The position numbers were made by a program, and so were the translations under genes. The notes beneath the pieces are model-generated. The model had not been told where the DNA came from. It made no database searches and saw nothing but the letters and a program-made list of their open reading frames with translations. A stretch of DNA of 64,000 nt from Bradyrhizobium sp. BRP22 (GTDB lineage Bacteria; Pseudomonadota; Alphaproteobacteria; Rhizobiales; Xanthobacteraceae). Positions within the stretch are counted from its first letter, which is position 1. Each line of letters opens with the position of its first letter. This document shows, in pieces, positions 53,790 to 63,057 of the stretch. The DNA lies in assembly GCF_020194175.1 (NCBI RefSeq), contig NZ_JADYVX010000022.1, positions 1-64,000 of the forward strand, read 5' to 3'.

Positions 53790-56249
53790 ATGCCAGCGAT
53801 CGAACGTGTCATTCCCCTGGTCGGCCATCTGCCGGTCCCGATCCGCGAAGCCCTGGAGCGGCGGGTGCGAGAATTCGGCGGCTTGTGCCTGATCACGCTT
53901 GCCGGCGTCGCCGCCGCGGCGCTGATGACGTGGTCGGTGCAGGACCCGAGCCTGAGCCACGCCACCTCGCGCCCGATCCGCAACATCCTCGGCTATCCCG
54001 GCGCGATCGGCGCCGACCTCCTGATGCAGATCCTGGGCCTCGGCGCCATCATGCTGATCCTGCCCATCGCGGTCTGGGGCTGGCGCATGCTGACGCATCG
54101 TCCGTTCGATCGCGAAGCGCTGCGGCTCGGATGCTGGATCCTCGCCACCGTGATCGCCGCCGGTTTCGCGAGCTGTTTTCCGAACAACGGCGCCTGGCCA
54201 TTGCCGACCGGGCTCGGCGGCGTGGTCGGCGACGCGCTGGTGCGCGCGCCCGCGGTGGTGTTCGGTCCGGCCGGCGTGATCTATCGCCTGGTGCTTGGCG
54301 CGATCCTGTTCGTCGCGATGACGGCGAGCTTCCTGTTCGCGAGCGGCTGGCGCGCGAAGGAAGCCGAAGAAGAGCTGACGCCGCTCGAGGATCACGACGA
54401 GCCGTTCGTCGAGGACGACGAAGGGGATCGCTCGTCGATCTCGCTCGGCTGGCTGTTCCACGCAATGATGAGCGCCAAGGCGCGGCTTGGCTGGCTGCTC
54501 GGCACCGCCTATCGCTCGCTGGTCTCGAGCGCGCCACAGCCGCGCGCCGGCGCGTTCGAACGGCAGGAGCCCAGTCTCGGCGGCCGCACCGCGCCCTCCG
54601 TGGTCCCGGAGGCCAGCGAACAGTTCGACGAGGACGAGGAGATCGAAGACGAAGAGGACGACGAGGAGGAGGCCGCTCCGGTCGCCCAGGCGCCGCGCAA
54701 GAAACCGGCCCCGCGCGAGAAGAAAAAATCCTCCGACAAGTTCGAGCTGCCCTCGGTCTCCGTGCTGTCGGCGCCGAAGGCTGCGGATCGTCACCCGCTG
54801 AGCAAGGCCGAGCTGGAAGCCAATTCGCGCGCGCTGGAAGGCGTGCTGCAGGATTTCGGCGTCCGCGGCGAGATCGTCAAAGCCAATCCCGGTCCGGTCG
54901 TCACGCTGTACGAGCTCGAGCCGGCGCCGGGCATCAAGTCCTCGCGCGTGATCGGCCTCGCCGACGACATCGCCCGTTCGATGAGTGCGCTGTCGGCCCG
55001 CGTCGCCGTCGTCGCCGGCCGCAACGCGATCGGCATCGAATTGCCGAACGCGCATCGCGAAAAAGTTTACCTGCGCGAACTCCTGACCGCGAAGGAAGCA
55101 ACCGAGTCGGTGGCAAAGCTGCCGCTCTGCCTCGGCAAGACCATCGGCGGCGACCCCGTCATCATCGACCTTGCGCGCACGCCGCATATGCTGATCGCCG
55201 GCACCACCGGCTCCGGCAAATCGGTTGCCATCAACACCATGATCCTGAGCCTGTTGTATCGGCTGCGGCCCGATCAGTGCCGCCTGATCATGGTCGATCC
55301 CAAGATGCTCGAACTCTCCGTCTATGACGGCATCCCGCATCTTCTCACGCCCGTCGTCACCGATCCCAAGAAGGCGGTGGTCGCGCTGAAATGGGCCGTG
55401 CGCGAGATGGAAGAGCGCTACAAGAAGATGGCCAAGCTCGGCGTCCGCAACATCGACGGCTACAACGCGCGTCTCGTCGAGGCGAAGGCCAAGGGCGAGG
55501 AGCTGACGCGCACGGTGCACACCGGCTTCGACAAGGAGACCGGCAAGGCGATCTACGAGGCGGAGAAGCTCGACCTCGATCCGCTGCCTTACATCGTCAT
55601 CATCGTCGACGAGATGGCGGACCTGATGATGGTCGCCGGCAAGGACATCGAAGGCGCAGTGCAGCGCCTTGCGCAGATGGCGCGCGCCGCCGGCCTGCAC
55701 GTGATCCTCGCCACCCAGCGTCCTTCGGTCGACGTCATCACCGGCACCATCAAGGCCAACTTCCCGACCCGCATCGCCTTCCAGGTCACCTCGAAGATCG
55801 ACAGCCGCACGATCCTGGGCGAGATGGGCGCCGAGCAACTGCTGGGGCAGGGCGACATGCTCTACATGGCCGGCGGCGGCCGCATCAGCCGCGTGCACGG
55901 CCCGTTCGCCTCCGACGAGGAAGTCGAGAAGGTGGTGCGCCATCTCAAGACGCAGGGGCAGCCGGAATATCTGGAAGCCGTTACCGCGGAAGAGCCGACC
56001 GACGAGGACGGCGCGGTATTCGACTCCACCGGCATGGGCGGGGATGGCGGCGGCGACCTCTACTCGCAGGCGGTTGCGATCGTCAAACGCGACCGCAAGG
56101 CCTCGACCTCCTATATTCAACGACGCCTGCAAATCGGCTACAACCGCGCGGCCTCATTGATGGAGCGGATGGAACTCGAAGGCATCGTCGGCCAGGCCAA
56201 CCATGCCGGCAAGCGCGAGATCCTGATCGAAGAAGAAGGCAGCATGTGA
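53790..56249 (+). CDS. ftsK: DNA translocase FtsK
   Basis: 819 aa. Four N-terminal membrane helices (~28–180), an acidic/Pro-rich linker (~190–330, with the run EQFDEDEEIEDEEDDEEEA), then the alpha/beta RecA-like motor with Walker A GTTGSGKSVAIN and Walker B IVIIVDEMADLMM, and the C-terminal winged-helix gamma domain (AVAIVKRDRKASTSYIQRRL). It couples septum formation to chromosome dimer resolution by pumping DNA toward dif/KOPS sites. Confidence 0.97.
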   Translation: MPAIERVIPLVGHLPVPIREALERRVREFGGLCLITLAGVAAAALMTWSVQDPSLSHATSRPIRNILGYPGAIGADLLMQILGLGAIMLILPIAVWGWRMLTHRPFDREALRLGCWILATVIAAGFASCFPNNGAWPLPTGLGGVVGDALVRAPAVVFGPAGVIYRLVLGAILFVAMTASFLFASGWRAKEAEEELTPLEDHDEPFVEDDEGDRSSISLGWLFHAMMSAKARLGWLLGTAYRSLVSSAPQPRAGAFERQEPSLGGRTAPSVVPEASEQFDEDEEIEDEEDDEEEAAPVAQAPRKKPAPREKKKSSDKFELPSVSVLSAPKAADRHPLSKAELEANSRALEGVLQDFGVRGEIVKANPGPVVTLYELEPAPGIKSSRVIGLADDIARSMSALSARVAVVAGRNAIGIELPNAHREKVYLRELLTAKEATESVAKLPLCLGKTIGGDPVIIDLARTPHMLIAGTTGSGKSVAINTMILSLLYRLRPDQCRLIMVDPKMLELSVYDGIPHLLTPVVTDPKKAVVALKWAVREMEERYKKMAKLGVRNIDGYNARLVEAKAKGEELTRTVHTGFDKETGKAIYEAEKLDLDPLPYIVIIVDEMADLMMVAGKDIEGAVQRLAQMARAAGLHVILATQRPSVDVITGTIKANFPTRIAFQVTSKIDSRTILGEMGAEQLLGQGDMLYMAGGGRISRVHGPFASDEEVEKVVRHLKTQGQPEYLEAVTAEEPTDEDGAVFDSTGMGGDGGGDLYSQAVAIVKRDRKASTSYIQRRLQIGYNRAASLMERMELEGIVGQANHAGKREILIEEEGSM

Positions 56250-56309
56250 TCCTGCCCCGATAATTTCACGGAAAAACGATATCCCCGCGGCACTACCCAC
56301 GGTAAACTC

Positions 56310-56355
56310 AGGCATGATCCGGAAAAGTGGACACCGGTTTTCCGAAACGATCATG
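56310..56355. repeat. TAGAGC-ended repeat, family B (copy 5, partial)
   Basis: GGCATGATCCGGAAAAGTGG, CCGGTTTTCCGAAACGATCATGCC. It lies just before lolA, and the longest open frame of lolA starts inside it. Confidence 0.8.
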
Positions 56356-56400
56356 CCCAAAGGTCGGAACGACGCGTTGCATCAGAATCCGAAATACCGA

Positions 56401-57204
56401 ATGGCCAAACACCACGCTTATCGCGCCATCCATGCCGGGTTGGCGATCCTGATCGCCACGTCGATCGCCGGCGCCGCGCCTTCGTCCGCGCAGAACGTGC
56501 CGGTGCCGAAGCCCGCGCCGAAGGGCCGCGACGGCACGCAGATGAGCGCGCAGGAGCAGAGGGGCCCGACGACGACGGGCTCGACGCAGACGCCGCCGAC
56601 CCCTGTGATTCCCGATCCGCGCCGCAACGTTCCGGCCAACATCTTCGCGACATTCGACGCCAACCAGAAGGCGCAGGCCGCGCGGATCAGCAGCTATCTC
56701 TCCTCGCTGCAGACGCTGTCAGGCAGTTTCGTGCAGGTCGGCCCCGACGGCTCCAAGACCAAGGGCGATTTCTACATCCAGAAGCCGGGCAAGGTTCGCT
56801 TCGAATATGAGCCGCCGAGCCCGATCGACATCGTTGCCGACGGCTCGTCGGTCGCGGTGCGCGACCGCAAGCTCTCCACCCAGGACATCTATCCGCTGTC
56901 GCAGACGCCACTGCGCTACCTGCTGTCCGATCGCATCGACCTGATGAAGGACACCAATGTCGTCAGCGTCACCGCCGACGACGTCTTCATCTCGATCACG
57001 ATCGAGGAGAAGCAGGCGCTGATCGGCACCAGCCGCTTGATGCTGATGGTCGGCGCCAAGGACGGCCAGCTCAAGCAGTGGACCGTCACCGACCCGCAGG
57101 GCTACGACACCACGGTCGCCGTGTACAATCTCGACACCACCAAGAAGATCGATCCGGGCCTGTTCAAGATCGATTTCACGAACTACCAGACCCCACCGGG
57201 TTAG
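56401..57204 (+). CDS. lolA: LolA-family outer-membrane lipoprotein carrier
   Basis: 267 aa from ATG 56401; ATGs at 56353 and 56314 exist, but the latter lies in a repeat. The signal peptide (~12–32, ending ASA-type PSSAQN) is followed by a Pro-rich stretch and the LolA barrel domain: ISSYLSSLQTLSGSFVQVGPDG, KGDFYIQKPGKVRFEYEPPSP (core KPGKVRFEYEPP) and LSDRIDL. It ferries lipoproteins across the periplasm. The place between ftsK and xthA is conserved in proteobacteria. Confidence 0.88.
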   Translation: MAKHHAYRAIHAGLAILIATSIAGAAPSSAQNVPVPKPAPKGRDGTQMSAQEQRGPTTTGSTQTPPTPVIPDPRRNVPANIFATFDANQKAQAARISSYLSSLQTLSGSFVQVGPDGSKTKGDFYIQKPGKVRFEYEPPSPIDIVADGSSVAVRDRKLSTQDIYPLSQTPLRYLLSDRIDLMKDTNVVSVTADDVFISITIEEKQALIGTSRLMLMVGAKDGQLKQWTVTDPQGYDTTVAVYNLDTTKKIDPGLFKIDFTNYQTPPG

Positions 57205-57213
57205 TTGATCGCA

Positions 57214-57290
57214 GGATGGGTCGAGCGCAGCGAAACCCATCATGGTGCCGCATGCGAGAATGATGGGTTTCGCTTTCGCTCTACCCATCG
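57214..57290. repeat. Inverted repeat GATGGGTCGAGCGCAGCGAAACCCATC (copy 1)
   Basis: Two facing copies of GATGGGTxxxxGCG…CGAAACCCATC around a short loop, between lolA and xthA. A second copy is at 63774–63860. Confidence 0.8.
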
Positions 57291-57368
57291 TACGGCCCTA
57301 TTGCGCTTTGCGCGTCCCCTGTGGACAATCGATTCCGACGCTCCAATCCATGCTAAGACGCGTTTCCC

Positions 57369-58184
57369 ATGCGTCTTTCCCTGACAACCTGGAACATCAA
57401 CTCGGTGCGCCTGCGCATCGACCTCGTCGCCAAGTTCATCAAGCAGGCGCGGCCGGACGTGCTCTGCCTGCAGGAGACCAAGTGCATCGACGACGCCTTT
57501 CCGCTGAAGCGGTTCAAGCGGCTCGGCTATGAGCATGTCGCGCTGAACGGACAGAAGGGCTATCACGGCGTCGCCATCATCTCGAAAGTGCCGTTCGAGA
57601 AGACCGACATCCGCACCTTCTGCGACAAGATCGATTCCCGTCACATCTCGGTCGAATTCGGAGAGAAGGCGCAGCTCGCAAAACCGCTGGTGTTGCACAA
57701 CTTTTATGTCCCGGCCGGCGGCGACATCCCCGATCCCGCGCTCAATCCGAAATTCGAGCACAAGCTGCAATTCCTCGACGAGATGAAAGCCTGCGAGCCC
57801 TTGCATCCGCGCGGCGACGACCGTCACATCCTGGTCGGCGACCTCAACGTCGCCCCGCATGAGAACGACGTGTGGTCGCACAAGCAGCTCTTGAAGGTCG
57901 TTTCGCACACGCCGATCGAAACCGAGAAGCTGCTCGCAGCCCAGTTGCATGGCGAATGGTTCGACGTCGCTCGGGAGCGAATTCCACTATCGGAGAAGGT
58001 CTATACGTGGTGGAGCTACCGCGCCGCCGACTGGACGGTGGGCGATCGCGGCCGCAGGCTCGATCACATCTGGGTCTCGCGCGCGCTCAAGGACAGCGTC
58101 ACGGATTTCACCATCACCCGCGACGCCCGCAGTTGGGAACGGCCGTCGGACCACGTGCCGGTGACGGTGACGCTCGAGGTGTAG
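57369..58184 (+). CDS. xthA: Exodeoxyribonuclease III
   Basis: 271 aa, full length. EEP-superfamily motifs are intact: TTWNINSVRLR, LCLQETKC (metal Glu), GDLNVAPHENDVW (Asp/Asn), and RRLDHIWVSRAL with SDHVPVTV (catalytic Asp-His). It is an AP endonuclease and 3'-phosphatase/exonuclease in base-excision repair. It is transcribed alone or after lolA. Confidence 0.96.
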   Translation: MRLSLTTWNINSVRLRIDLVAKFIKQARPDVLCLQETKCIDDAFPLKRFKRLGYEHVALNGQKGYHGVAIISKVPFEKTDIRTFCDKIDSRHISVEFGEKAQLAKPLVLHNFYVPAGGDIPDPALNPKFEHKLQFLDEMKACEPLHPRGDDRHILVGDLNVAPHENDVWSHKQLLKVVSHTPIETEKLLAAQLHGEWFDVARERIPLSEKVYTWWSYRAADWTVGDRGRRLDHIWVSRALKDSVTDFTITRDARSWERPSDHVPVTVTLEV

Positions 58185-58193
58185 CACCGACCA

Positions 58194-58272
58194 CGTCATT
58201 GCGAGCGCAGCGAAGCAATCCATCGCGCCGCTTGTGGAGGCATGGATTGCTTCGCTTGCGCTCGCAATGACG
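58194..58272. repeat. Intergenic repeat, CGTCATTGCGAGC family (copy 4)
   Basis: CGTCATTGCGAGCGCAGCGA … GCTTGCGCTCGCAATGACG between the convergent xthA and cNMP-binding genes. Confidence 0.85.
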
Positions 58273-58321
58273 TGGAGAGAGCAACGCGCCCCAACCTACC
58301 CCTCACCATGAGGATCGGCAG

Positions 58322-58762
58322 CTACGAACTCAGCTTCCCACCCGCCACCAGAATGTCGCTCGCGATCTGGGTGGTGCGGGTGGCGAATTCGTCGCGCAGT
58401 CGTCGCGCCGCGGCAGGATCACTCTCCAGCACGCGTTGAAACAGGCTGCGCGCGATACGAATACAAGAGGCGCGCTCCAGCGCGGTCGCCGTTGACGGCC
58501 GCTTCATCCGCACGATCAGGGCGAGTTCGCCGATCAGTGCGCCGGGGCCAGCGATGATCTCGGCGCCGCCGTCCTCAACGCGGAAGGTGCCGTGCTGCAC
58601 GACATAGCCCGCATCGGCCTCATCGCCGGCATGGAAGAGAACATCGCCACGTTCGAAATTACGCTGTTCGGAGCCGATCGCGAGCATGCGTAGCGCAGTA
58701 TCCCCCAGCAGCCGCAAGGTGGAGACGCGTTCGAGCAGCGCTACGTCATCTTCGATCGACAT
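58322..58762 (-). CDS. Single cyclic-nucleotide-binding (CRP-like) domain protein
   Basis: 146 aa, only the cNMP-binding beta-roll and no helix-turn-helix. The phosphate-binding cassette is readable as GALIGELALIVRMKRPSTATA (core GELAL…RPSTATA), with the Glu and Arg kept, so ligand binding is plausible. A Cys-poor helical tail (LRDEFATRTTQIASDIL) follows. It lies downstream of the response regulator on the same strand, 41 bases away, so they are probably cotranscribed. The partner is unknown. Confidence 0.86.
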   Translation of the reverse strand: MSIEDDVALLERVSTLRLLGDTALRMLAIGSEQRNFERGDVLFHAGDEADAGYVVQHGTFRVEDGGAEIIAGPGALIGELALIVRMKRPSTATALERASCIRIARSLFQRVLESDPAAARRLRDEFATRTTQIASDILVAGGKLSS

Positions 58763-58803
58763 TCAGGCCGGTGACCGGGGATACGATTCGGTCGCGAATC
58801 GTA

Positions 58804-59490
58804 TCACGGCACCAGCTTGTAGCCACCGGCTTCCGTCACCAGGATCTCGGGGTTGGCGGCGTCCTTTTCGATCTTCTGCCGGAGCCGGTAGATATGCGTC
58901 TCCAGCGTGTGGGTGGTGACGCCCGAATTGTAGCCCCAGACCTCCTGCAGCAGCGTCTCGCGCGACACCGGCATCTGGCCGGCGCGATAGAGGAAACGCA
59001 GGATCGCGGTCTCCTTCTCGGTCAGCCGCACCTTCCGCGCATTGGCGGCGGTCAGCATCTTCGAGCCGGGGCGGAAGCTGTAAGGACCGACCGAAAACAC
59101 CGCGTCTTCGCTGGCCTCGTGCTGGCGGAGCTGGGCCCGGATCCGTGCCAGCAGCACCGCGAAGCGGAAGGGCTTTGCTACGTAGTCATTGGCGCCGGAC
59201 TCGAGACCGAGGATGGTGTCCGAATCTGTGTCGTGCCCGGTCAGCATGATGATCGGTGCCTTGAAGCCGCCCTTGCGCAGGGAACGTACCACCTCGCGGC
59301 CATCGGTATCGGGAAGGCCTACATCCATCAGGACCAGATCGGGAGAATTGGTCTTGGCGGCGCTGGCGCCCTTGGCCCCGGTGTCGACCGCGGAGGCTTC
59401 GAATTCCTCATGAAGCGAAAGTTGTTCGACGAGCGTATCACGCAAGTCGGTATCATCGTCCACGATCAAAATCTTGCGGGCATTGGCCAT
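58804..59490 (-). CDS. OmpR/PhoB-family response regulator
   Basis: 228 aa from ATG 59490; the frame extends 13 codons up. The receiver domain has ILIVDDDTDLRD (acidic pocket), the phospho-Asp in LVLMDVGLPD and the Lys in NDYVAKPFR. The C-terminal winged helix has EVWGYNSGVTTHTLETHIYRLRQKIE (core THTLETHIYRLR). No histidine kinase is next to it, so it is an orphan regulator. Its position beside an L,D-transpeptidase resembles envelope regulators such as CenR of other alphaproteobacteria, but this is only a suggestion. Confidence 0.92.
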   Translation of the reverse strand: MANARKILIVDDDTDLRDTLVEQLSLHEEFEASAVDTGAKGASAAKTNSPDLVLMDVGLPDTDGREVVRSLRKGGFKAPIIMLTGHDTDSDTILGLESGANDYVAKPFRFAVLLARIRAQLRQHEASEDAVFSVGPYSFRPGSKMLTAANARKVRLTEKETAILRFLYRAGQMPVSRETLLQEVWGYNSGVTTHTLETHIYRLRQKIEKDAANPEILVTEAGGYKLVP

Positions 59491-59710
59491 AGGAACGATC
59501 CTCTTGGAGGCAGGCAGCAGCGGACACAAGCGGACAGCGCTTTTGGCCGAGACTTGATAGTGAGAGTCGTATGTAGGTAGTCGTTCATTACCGATTCACA
59601 AGCCAATCACAGTCTATCCCAAATCAGCGGCCGATTGGATGAATGTGCTGTAATCCCGCCAGATAGAACAATCGGGGCCGGGGAGGCAAGGCGCGAGCTT
59701 TTCGATTCAC

Positions 59711-60280
59711 ATGGGAAGTTCCAATTTTTCAATCACTTATGAGACAACCGCGCGTGATCGGCCGTTGTCCTTGATTCAGATCCGGCCGGCCGCCGGTAAC
59801 CCGTGCCGGGGGTGGCTGACCGCGGACGGCTGGTCGGTGCCGGTCGCGCTCGGCCGCGGCGGCATCCTTGCCAACAAGCGCGAGGGTGACGGCGGCACCC
59901 CCCGCGGGGTCTTCCACCCGAGGCAATTGTGGTGGCGGGCGGACCGCAGTTCCCGGCCGCGCACCTTCCTGCCGACACGCCCGATCCGGCCCGAGGACGC
60001 CTGGTGCGAGGACCCGGCGGACCGCCACTACAACCAGCCGATGCAACTCATCCGCGAGCAGTACGGCGACCGGTTGACGCGCCAGGATCATCTCTACGAC
60101 TTCATCATCGAGATCGACCACAACACGACGCCGCGCATCGCCGGCCGCGGCAGCGCGGTGTTCCTGCATCTCGCCCGCCCGAATTTCGCGCCGACCGCCG
60201 GCTGCGTCTCGATGACGAAGTCGTCAATGCTGCGGCTGCTGCGCCGGATGAGCCCGCGGACGAGAATCGTGATTGGGTAG
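59711..60280 (+). CDS. L,D-transpeptidase family protein (COG3786 type)
   Basis: 189 aa with the YkuD-type block near the C-terminus: SAVFLHLARPNFAPTAGCVSM, of which HLARP...TAGCVSM holds the catalytic His and Cys. There is no signal peptide I can trust; the N-terminus MGSSNFSITYETTARD is polar, and an internal start is not obvious. COG3786 members are mostly peptidoglycan-related. It is divergent from the response regulator over a 220-base space with no other gene. Confidence 0.85.
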   Translation: MGSSNFSITYETTARDRPLSLIQIRPAAGNPCRGWLTADGWSVPVALGRGGILANKREGDGGTPRGVFHPRQLWWRADRSSRPRTFLPTRPIRPEDAWCEDPADRHYNQPMQLIREQYGDRLTRQDHLYDFIIEIDHNTTPRIAGRGSAVFLHLARPNFAPTAGCVSMTKSSMLRLLRRMSPRTRIVIG

Positions 60281-60337
60281 AGGGCCGGTTTTGCTCTGCG
60301 GGGAAGGAGTCAGTTGGGTTCGACCAAGCTTCCACAA

Positions 60338-60422
60338 CGTCATTGCGAGGAGCGAAGCGACGAAGCAATCCATGCCTCAGCAAGTGGCGAAATGGATTGC
60401 TTCGCTTCGCTCGCAATGACGA
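60338..60422. repeat. Intergenic repeat, CGTCATTGCGAGC family (copy 5)
   Basis: CGTCATTGCGAGGAGCGAAG … CGCTTCGCTCGCAATGACG between the L,D-transpeptidase and the convergent yggS gene. Confidence 0.85.
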
Positions 60423-60443
60423 CGGGGAGAGCGCCAGTCATCC

Positions 60444-61145
60444 TCACCGCGCGCCGAAGATCGCGGATCCCACCCGCACATGCGTGGCGCCCATCTGGAT
60501 CGCGGTGGTGAAATCTGCGCTCATGCCCATCGAGAGATTCGTCAGGCCGTTGCGCGCGGCGATCTTGGCCGTCAGCGCGAAGTGCGGGGCAGGGGGGTCG
60601 TTGACCGGCGGGATGCACATCAGGCCTGAGATCGAAAGCCCGTAATGCTCGCGGCAGCGCGCGATGAAGGCGTCGGCATCGGAAGGAGAAATGCCCGCCT
60701 TCTGCGGCTCCTCGCCGGTATTGATCTGGACGAACAATTGCGGATGCCGGTTCTGATTTTTGATTTCCTTGGCTAACGCCTCGCAAATGCTGGGGCGGTC
60801 CACTGAATGGACGGCATCGAACAGCGCCACCGCCTCCTTCGCCTTGTTGGATTGCAACGGCCCAATCAGGTGCAGCAAGATGCCCGGGTGAGCCTGCATC
60901 AATTCGGGCCACTTCGCCTTGGCCTCCTGCACGCGATTCTCGCCGAAAACGCGCTGCCCGGCCGCAATGACAGGCGAAATCGCATCCGCGCCGAACGTTT
61001 TCGACACCGCGATCAACGTCACCGAGCCACGATCGCGACGCGCATCCTTGCAGGCGCGCGCGATTTCCTGCTCGACCTCTGCGAGACCGTTTGGTGAATG
61101 CGCGGTTAGCGGCGCCGTGTTTTCCGGTGTCATGTCATCTACCAA
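60444..61145 (-). CDS. YggS-family pyridoxal-phosphate homeostasis protein
   Basis: 233 aa. A single alpha/beta-barrel PLP-binding domain (alanine-racemase N-type) with the PLP Lys in LIAVSKTFGAD (Lys49), FGENRVQEAKAKWPEL, HLIGPLQSNKAKEAV and SMGMSADFTTAIQMGATHVRVG (core MGMSADF, GATHVRVGSAIFG). It buffers free PLP in the cytosol and has no enzyme activity in studied members. The ATG four codons in (61133) is an alternative start. It is divergent from the diguanylate cyclase gene. Confidence 0.95.
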   Translation of the reverse strand: MVDDMTPENTAPLTAHSPNGLAEVEQEIARACKDARRDRGSVTLIAVSKTFGADAISPVIAAGQRVFGENRVQEAKAKWPELMQAHPGILLHLIGPLQSNKAKEAVALFDAVHSVDRPSICEALAKEIKNQNRHPQLFVQINTGEEPQKAGISPSDADAFIARCREHYGLSISGLMCIPPVNDPPAPHFALTAKIAARNGLTNLSMGMSADFTTAIQMGATHVRVGSAIFGAR

Positions 61146-61240
61146 CGCGTGGTCCTGCGAGGGTTTCCTCGAATTTTACCAAATCCGGGAAAGGCTTCTT
61201 GAACCCTTCCTTCTACTTTCACGAGTGGGGCTAGGGGACA

Positions 61241-62941
61241 ATGATGTCTAAAATTAATTTCAACCGCAAACGCGCGAAACTCAAGAATCTTCTGGGAATT
61301 CGCGCACGATTGGCACTGCTTGCGCTGTTGCTGGTGGCTCCCTTGATGCTGGACCGCGTCCGCACCCTGGAAGACTCGCGCGCCAAGCAGCTCGCGCATG
61401 CGGTCGAAGAATTCGCCACCCTCACAGCACATAGCGCCGACGCCCAGCGCGAGGTGATCTCCTCGGTCGAAACGGTGCTGAAATCCGCCGCCTATATCCG
61501 CGCATCCGCCGGCGGCATCGGCAAGAGCTGCGAAATCCTGCGCGCCAGCGTGCCCGCCAACATGCCGTGGATCCGCAGCCTGATGTTTCTCGGCAGTGAC
61601 AACCGGATCCAGTGCTCGACCGACAACGCCTATGTCGGCATCGATCTCAGCGACCGGCCCTATGTCGCGGAAGCGCGGACCCGCCGGGAATTCGTCTTGA
61701 GCGATTTCATCGTGGCGCGGCCCTCCAATACGCCGGTCGTGATGGCCGCTTACCCGGTCGGCGCCATCAACAGCGAAACCGACTCCGTGGTTCTCGCGGC
61801 AATCAACCTGGACTGGATGTCGGGGATCATGACCAATTACGGCGGACGCGCCGGCGTCTCCTCTGTGCTGGTCGACAGCGCCGGCACGGTTCTCGCAGCA
61901 CCGCTCGATCAGGCGAGCATGATCGGCCGCTCGCTGGATACCGTGCCTTTGATGTCAGCAATCGCGGACAAGGCGCTCAGCTACGGCGAATCGTCCGGCT
62001 CGATCTCCTTCACCGCGGCGGATGGCACCAACCGCACGATCAGCTTTGCCCGCATTCCCGGCACGCGCTCGCGGCTGATCGTCAGCATCGACGAGGCCAG
62101 GGTGACGGCTGCAATCGATAGCGATATCCGCACCGCCTATTGGCAGCTCGGCTTCGTCTGCCTGCTCGTGCTGTTCGGTGCGCTGGTCGGCGCGGAAAAA
62201 CTGATCATCCATCCGATCGACGTGATGACCCGCACGGCCAGGCGCTTCGGCGAAGGCGACTGGTCCGTCCGCGTCGCGAAGGGCAAGCTGCCGGCGGAGT
62301 TCGTGCCGCTCGCGCGCGCCTTCAATGCGATGGCCGCGCAGCTCAGCCAGCGCGAACGCGATCTCGTCGCCACCAACGACCGCCTGACGGTGATGGCCTC
62401 GATCGACATGCTCTCGGGGCTTGCCAACCGCCGGGGTTTCCAGAGCCGGCTCGATTTCGAGTGGATGAAGGCGCAGCAATATGATTGCGAGCTGTCGCTG
62501 TTGATGATCGATGTCGATCATTTCAAGCTCTACAACGACACCTACGGCCATCCCGAAGGCGACGCCTGCCTGACCAGGCTCGGCGAGACGCTCTCCGGCA
62601 TCGCCGCCGACACGCTGGGCTTTGCCTGCCGCTACGGCGGCGAGGAGTTCTGCCTGCTGCTGCCGAACACCAGTACCGTGCGCGCCAAGGAGATCGGCGA
62701 GATCGTGCGCGCCGCGGTGCAGGATCTCCGACTGCCGCACGCGACCTCCAGCCACCAGATCGTCACCGCCAGCGTCGGCGTCGCCTGCACCAAGCCGGGC
62801 CCGTCGCTGCACCCCAGCGACCTGATCGAAGCCGCCGACGCCGCCCTCTATGCCGCCAAGCATCTCGGCCGCAACACCGTCGTCGAGCACGGTCTGGTGC
62901 GAGATGCCGGCGGCGCGGCGGCGATGGCAATGGCGAGTTAG
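61241..62941 (+). CDS. Membrane diguanylate cyclase with periplasmic CACHE-type sensor
   Basis: 566 aa from tandem ATG at 61241 (TAGGGGACA upstream). TM1 ~20–38, a periplasmic double-CACHE-like sensor (~45–295, with YVGIDLSDRPYVAEA), TM2 ~300–318, HAMP (~320–375) and a GGDEF domain (~390–550) with DVDHFKLYNDTYGH and active-site RYGGEEF (about 466–470). It should make c-di-GMP. The RxxD inhibitory site five residues before the GGEEF is absent (TLGFAC instead), so product feedback is probably lost. Confidence 0.94.
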   Translation: MMSKINFNRKRAKLKNLLGIRARLALLALLLVAPLMLDRVRTLEDSRAKQLAHAVEEFATLTAHSADAQREVISSVETVLKSAAYIRASAGGIGKSCEILRASVPANMPWIRSLMFLGSDNRIQCSTDNAYVGIDLSDRPYVAEARTRREFVLSDFIVARPSNTPVVMAAYPVGAINSETDSVVLAAINLDWMSGIMTNYGGRAGVSSVLVDSAGTVLAAPLDQASMIGRSLDTVPLMSAIADKALSYGESSGSISFTAADGTNRTISFARIPGTRSRLIVSIDEARVTAAIDSDIRTAYWQLGFVCLLVLFGALVGAEKLIIHPIDVMTRTARRFGEGDWSVRVAKGKLPAEFVPLARAFNAMAAQLSQRERDLVATNDRLTVMASIDMLSGLANRRGFQSRLDFEWMKAQQYDCELSLLMIDVDHFKLYNDTYGHPEGDACLTRLGETLSGIAADTLGFACRYGGEEFCLLLPNTSTVRAKEIGEIVRAAVQDLRLPHATSSHQIVTASVGVACTKPGPSLHPSDLIEAADAALYAAKHLGRNTVVEHGLVRDAGGAAAMAMAS

Positions 62942-62952
62942 ATTTCTCTCCT

Positions 62953-63057
62953 GTCATTCCGGGGCGCGACGAAGTCGCGAGCCGGAATCCATCGGGCCGC
63001 AGGCGCAGGTGGAGAAATGGATTCCGGGCTCGATGCTTCGCATCGCCCCGGAATGAC
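62953..63057. repeat. Intergenic repeat, GTCATTCCGGGGCGC family (copy 4)
   Basis: GTCATTCCGGGGCGCGACGA … CATCGCCCCGGAATGAC right after the diguanylate cyclase gene. It begins a repeat-dense, gene-free stretch (62942–63960). Confidence 0.85.

Noticed and set aside
53766..56132. 788 aa minus-strand open frame opposite ftsK
   Set aside because: Low-complexity His/Arg/Asp-rich shadow of a GC-rich gene; the plus strand encodes a complete, motif-intact FtsK.
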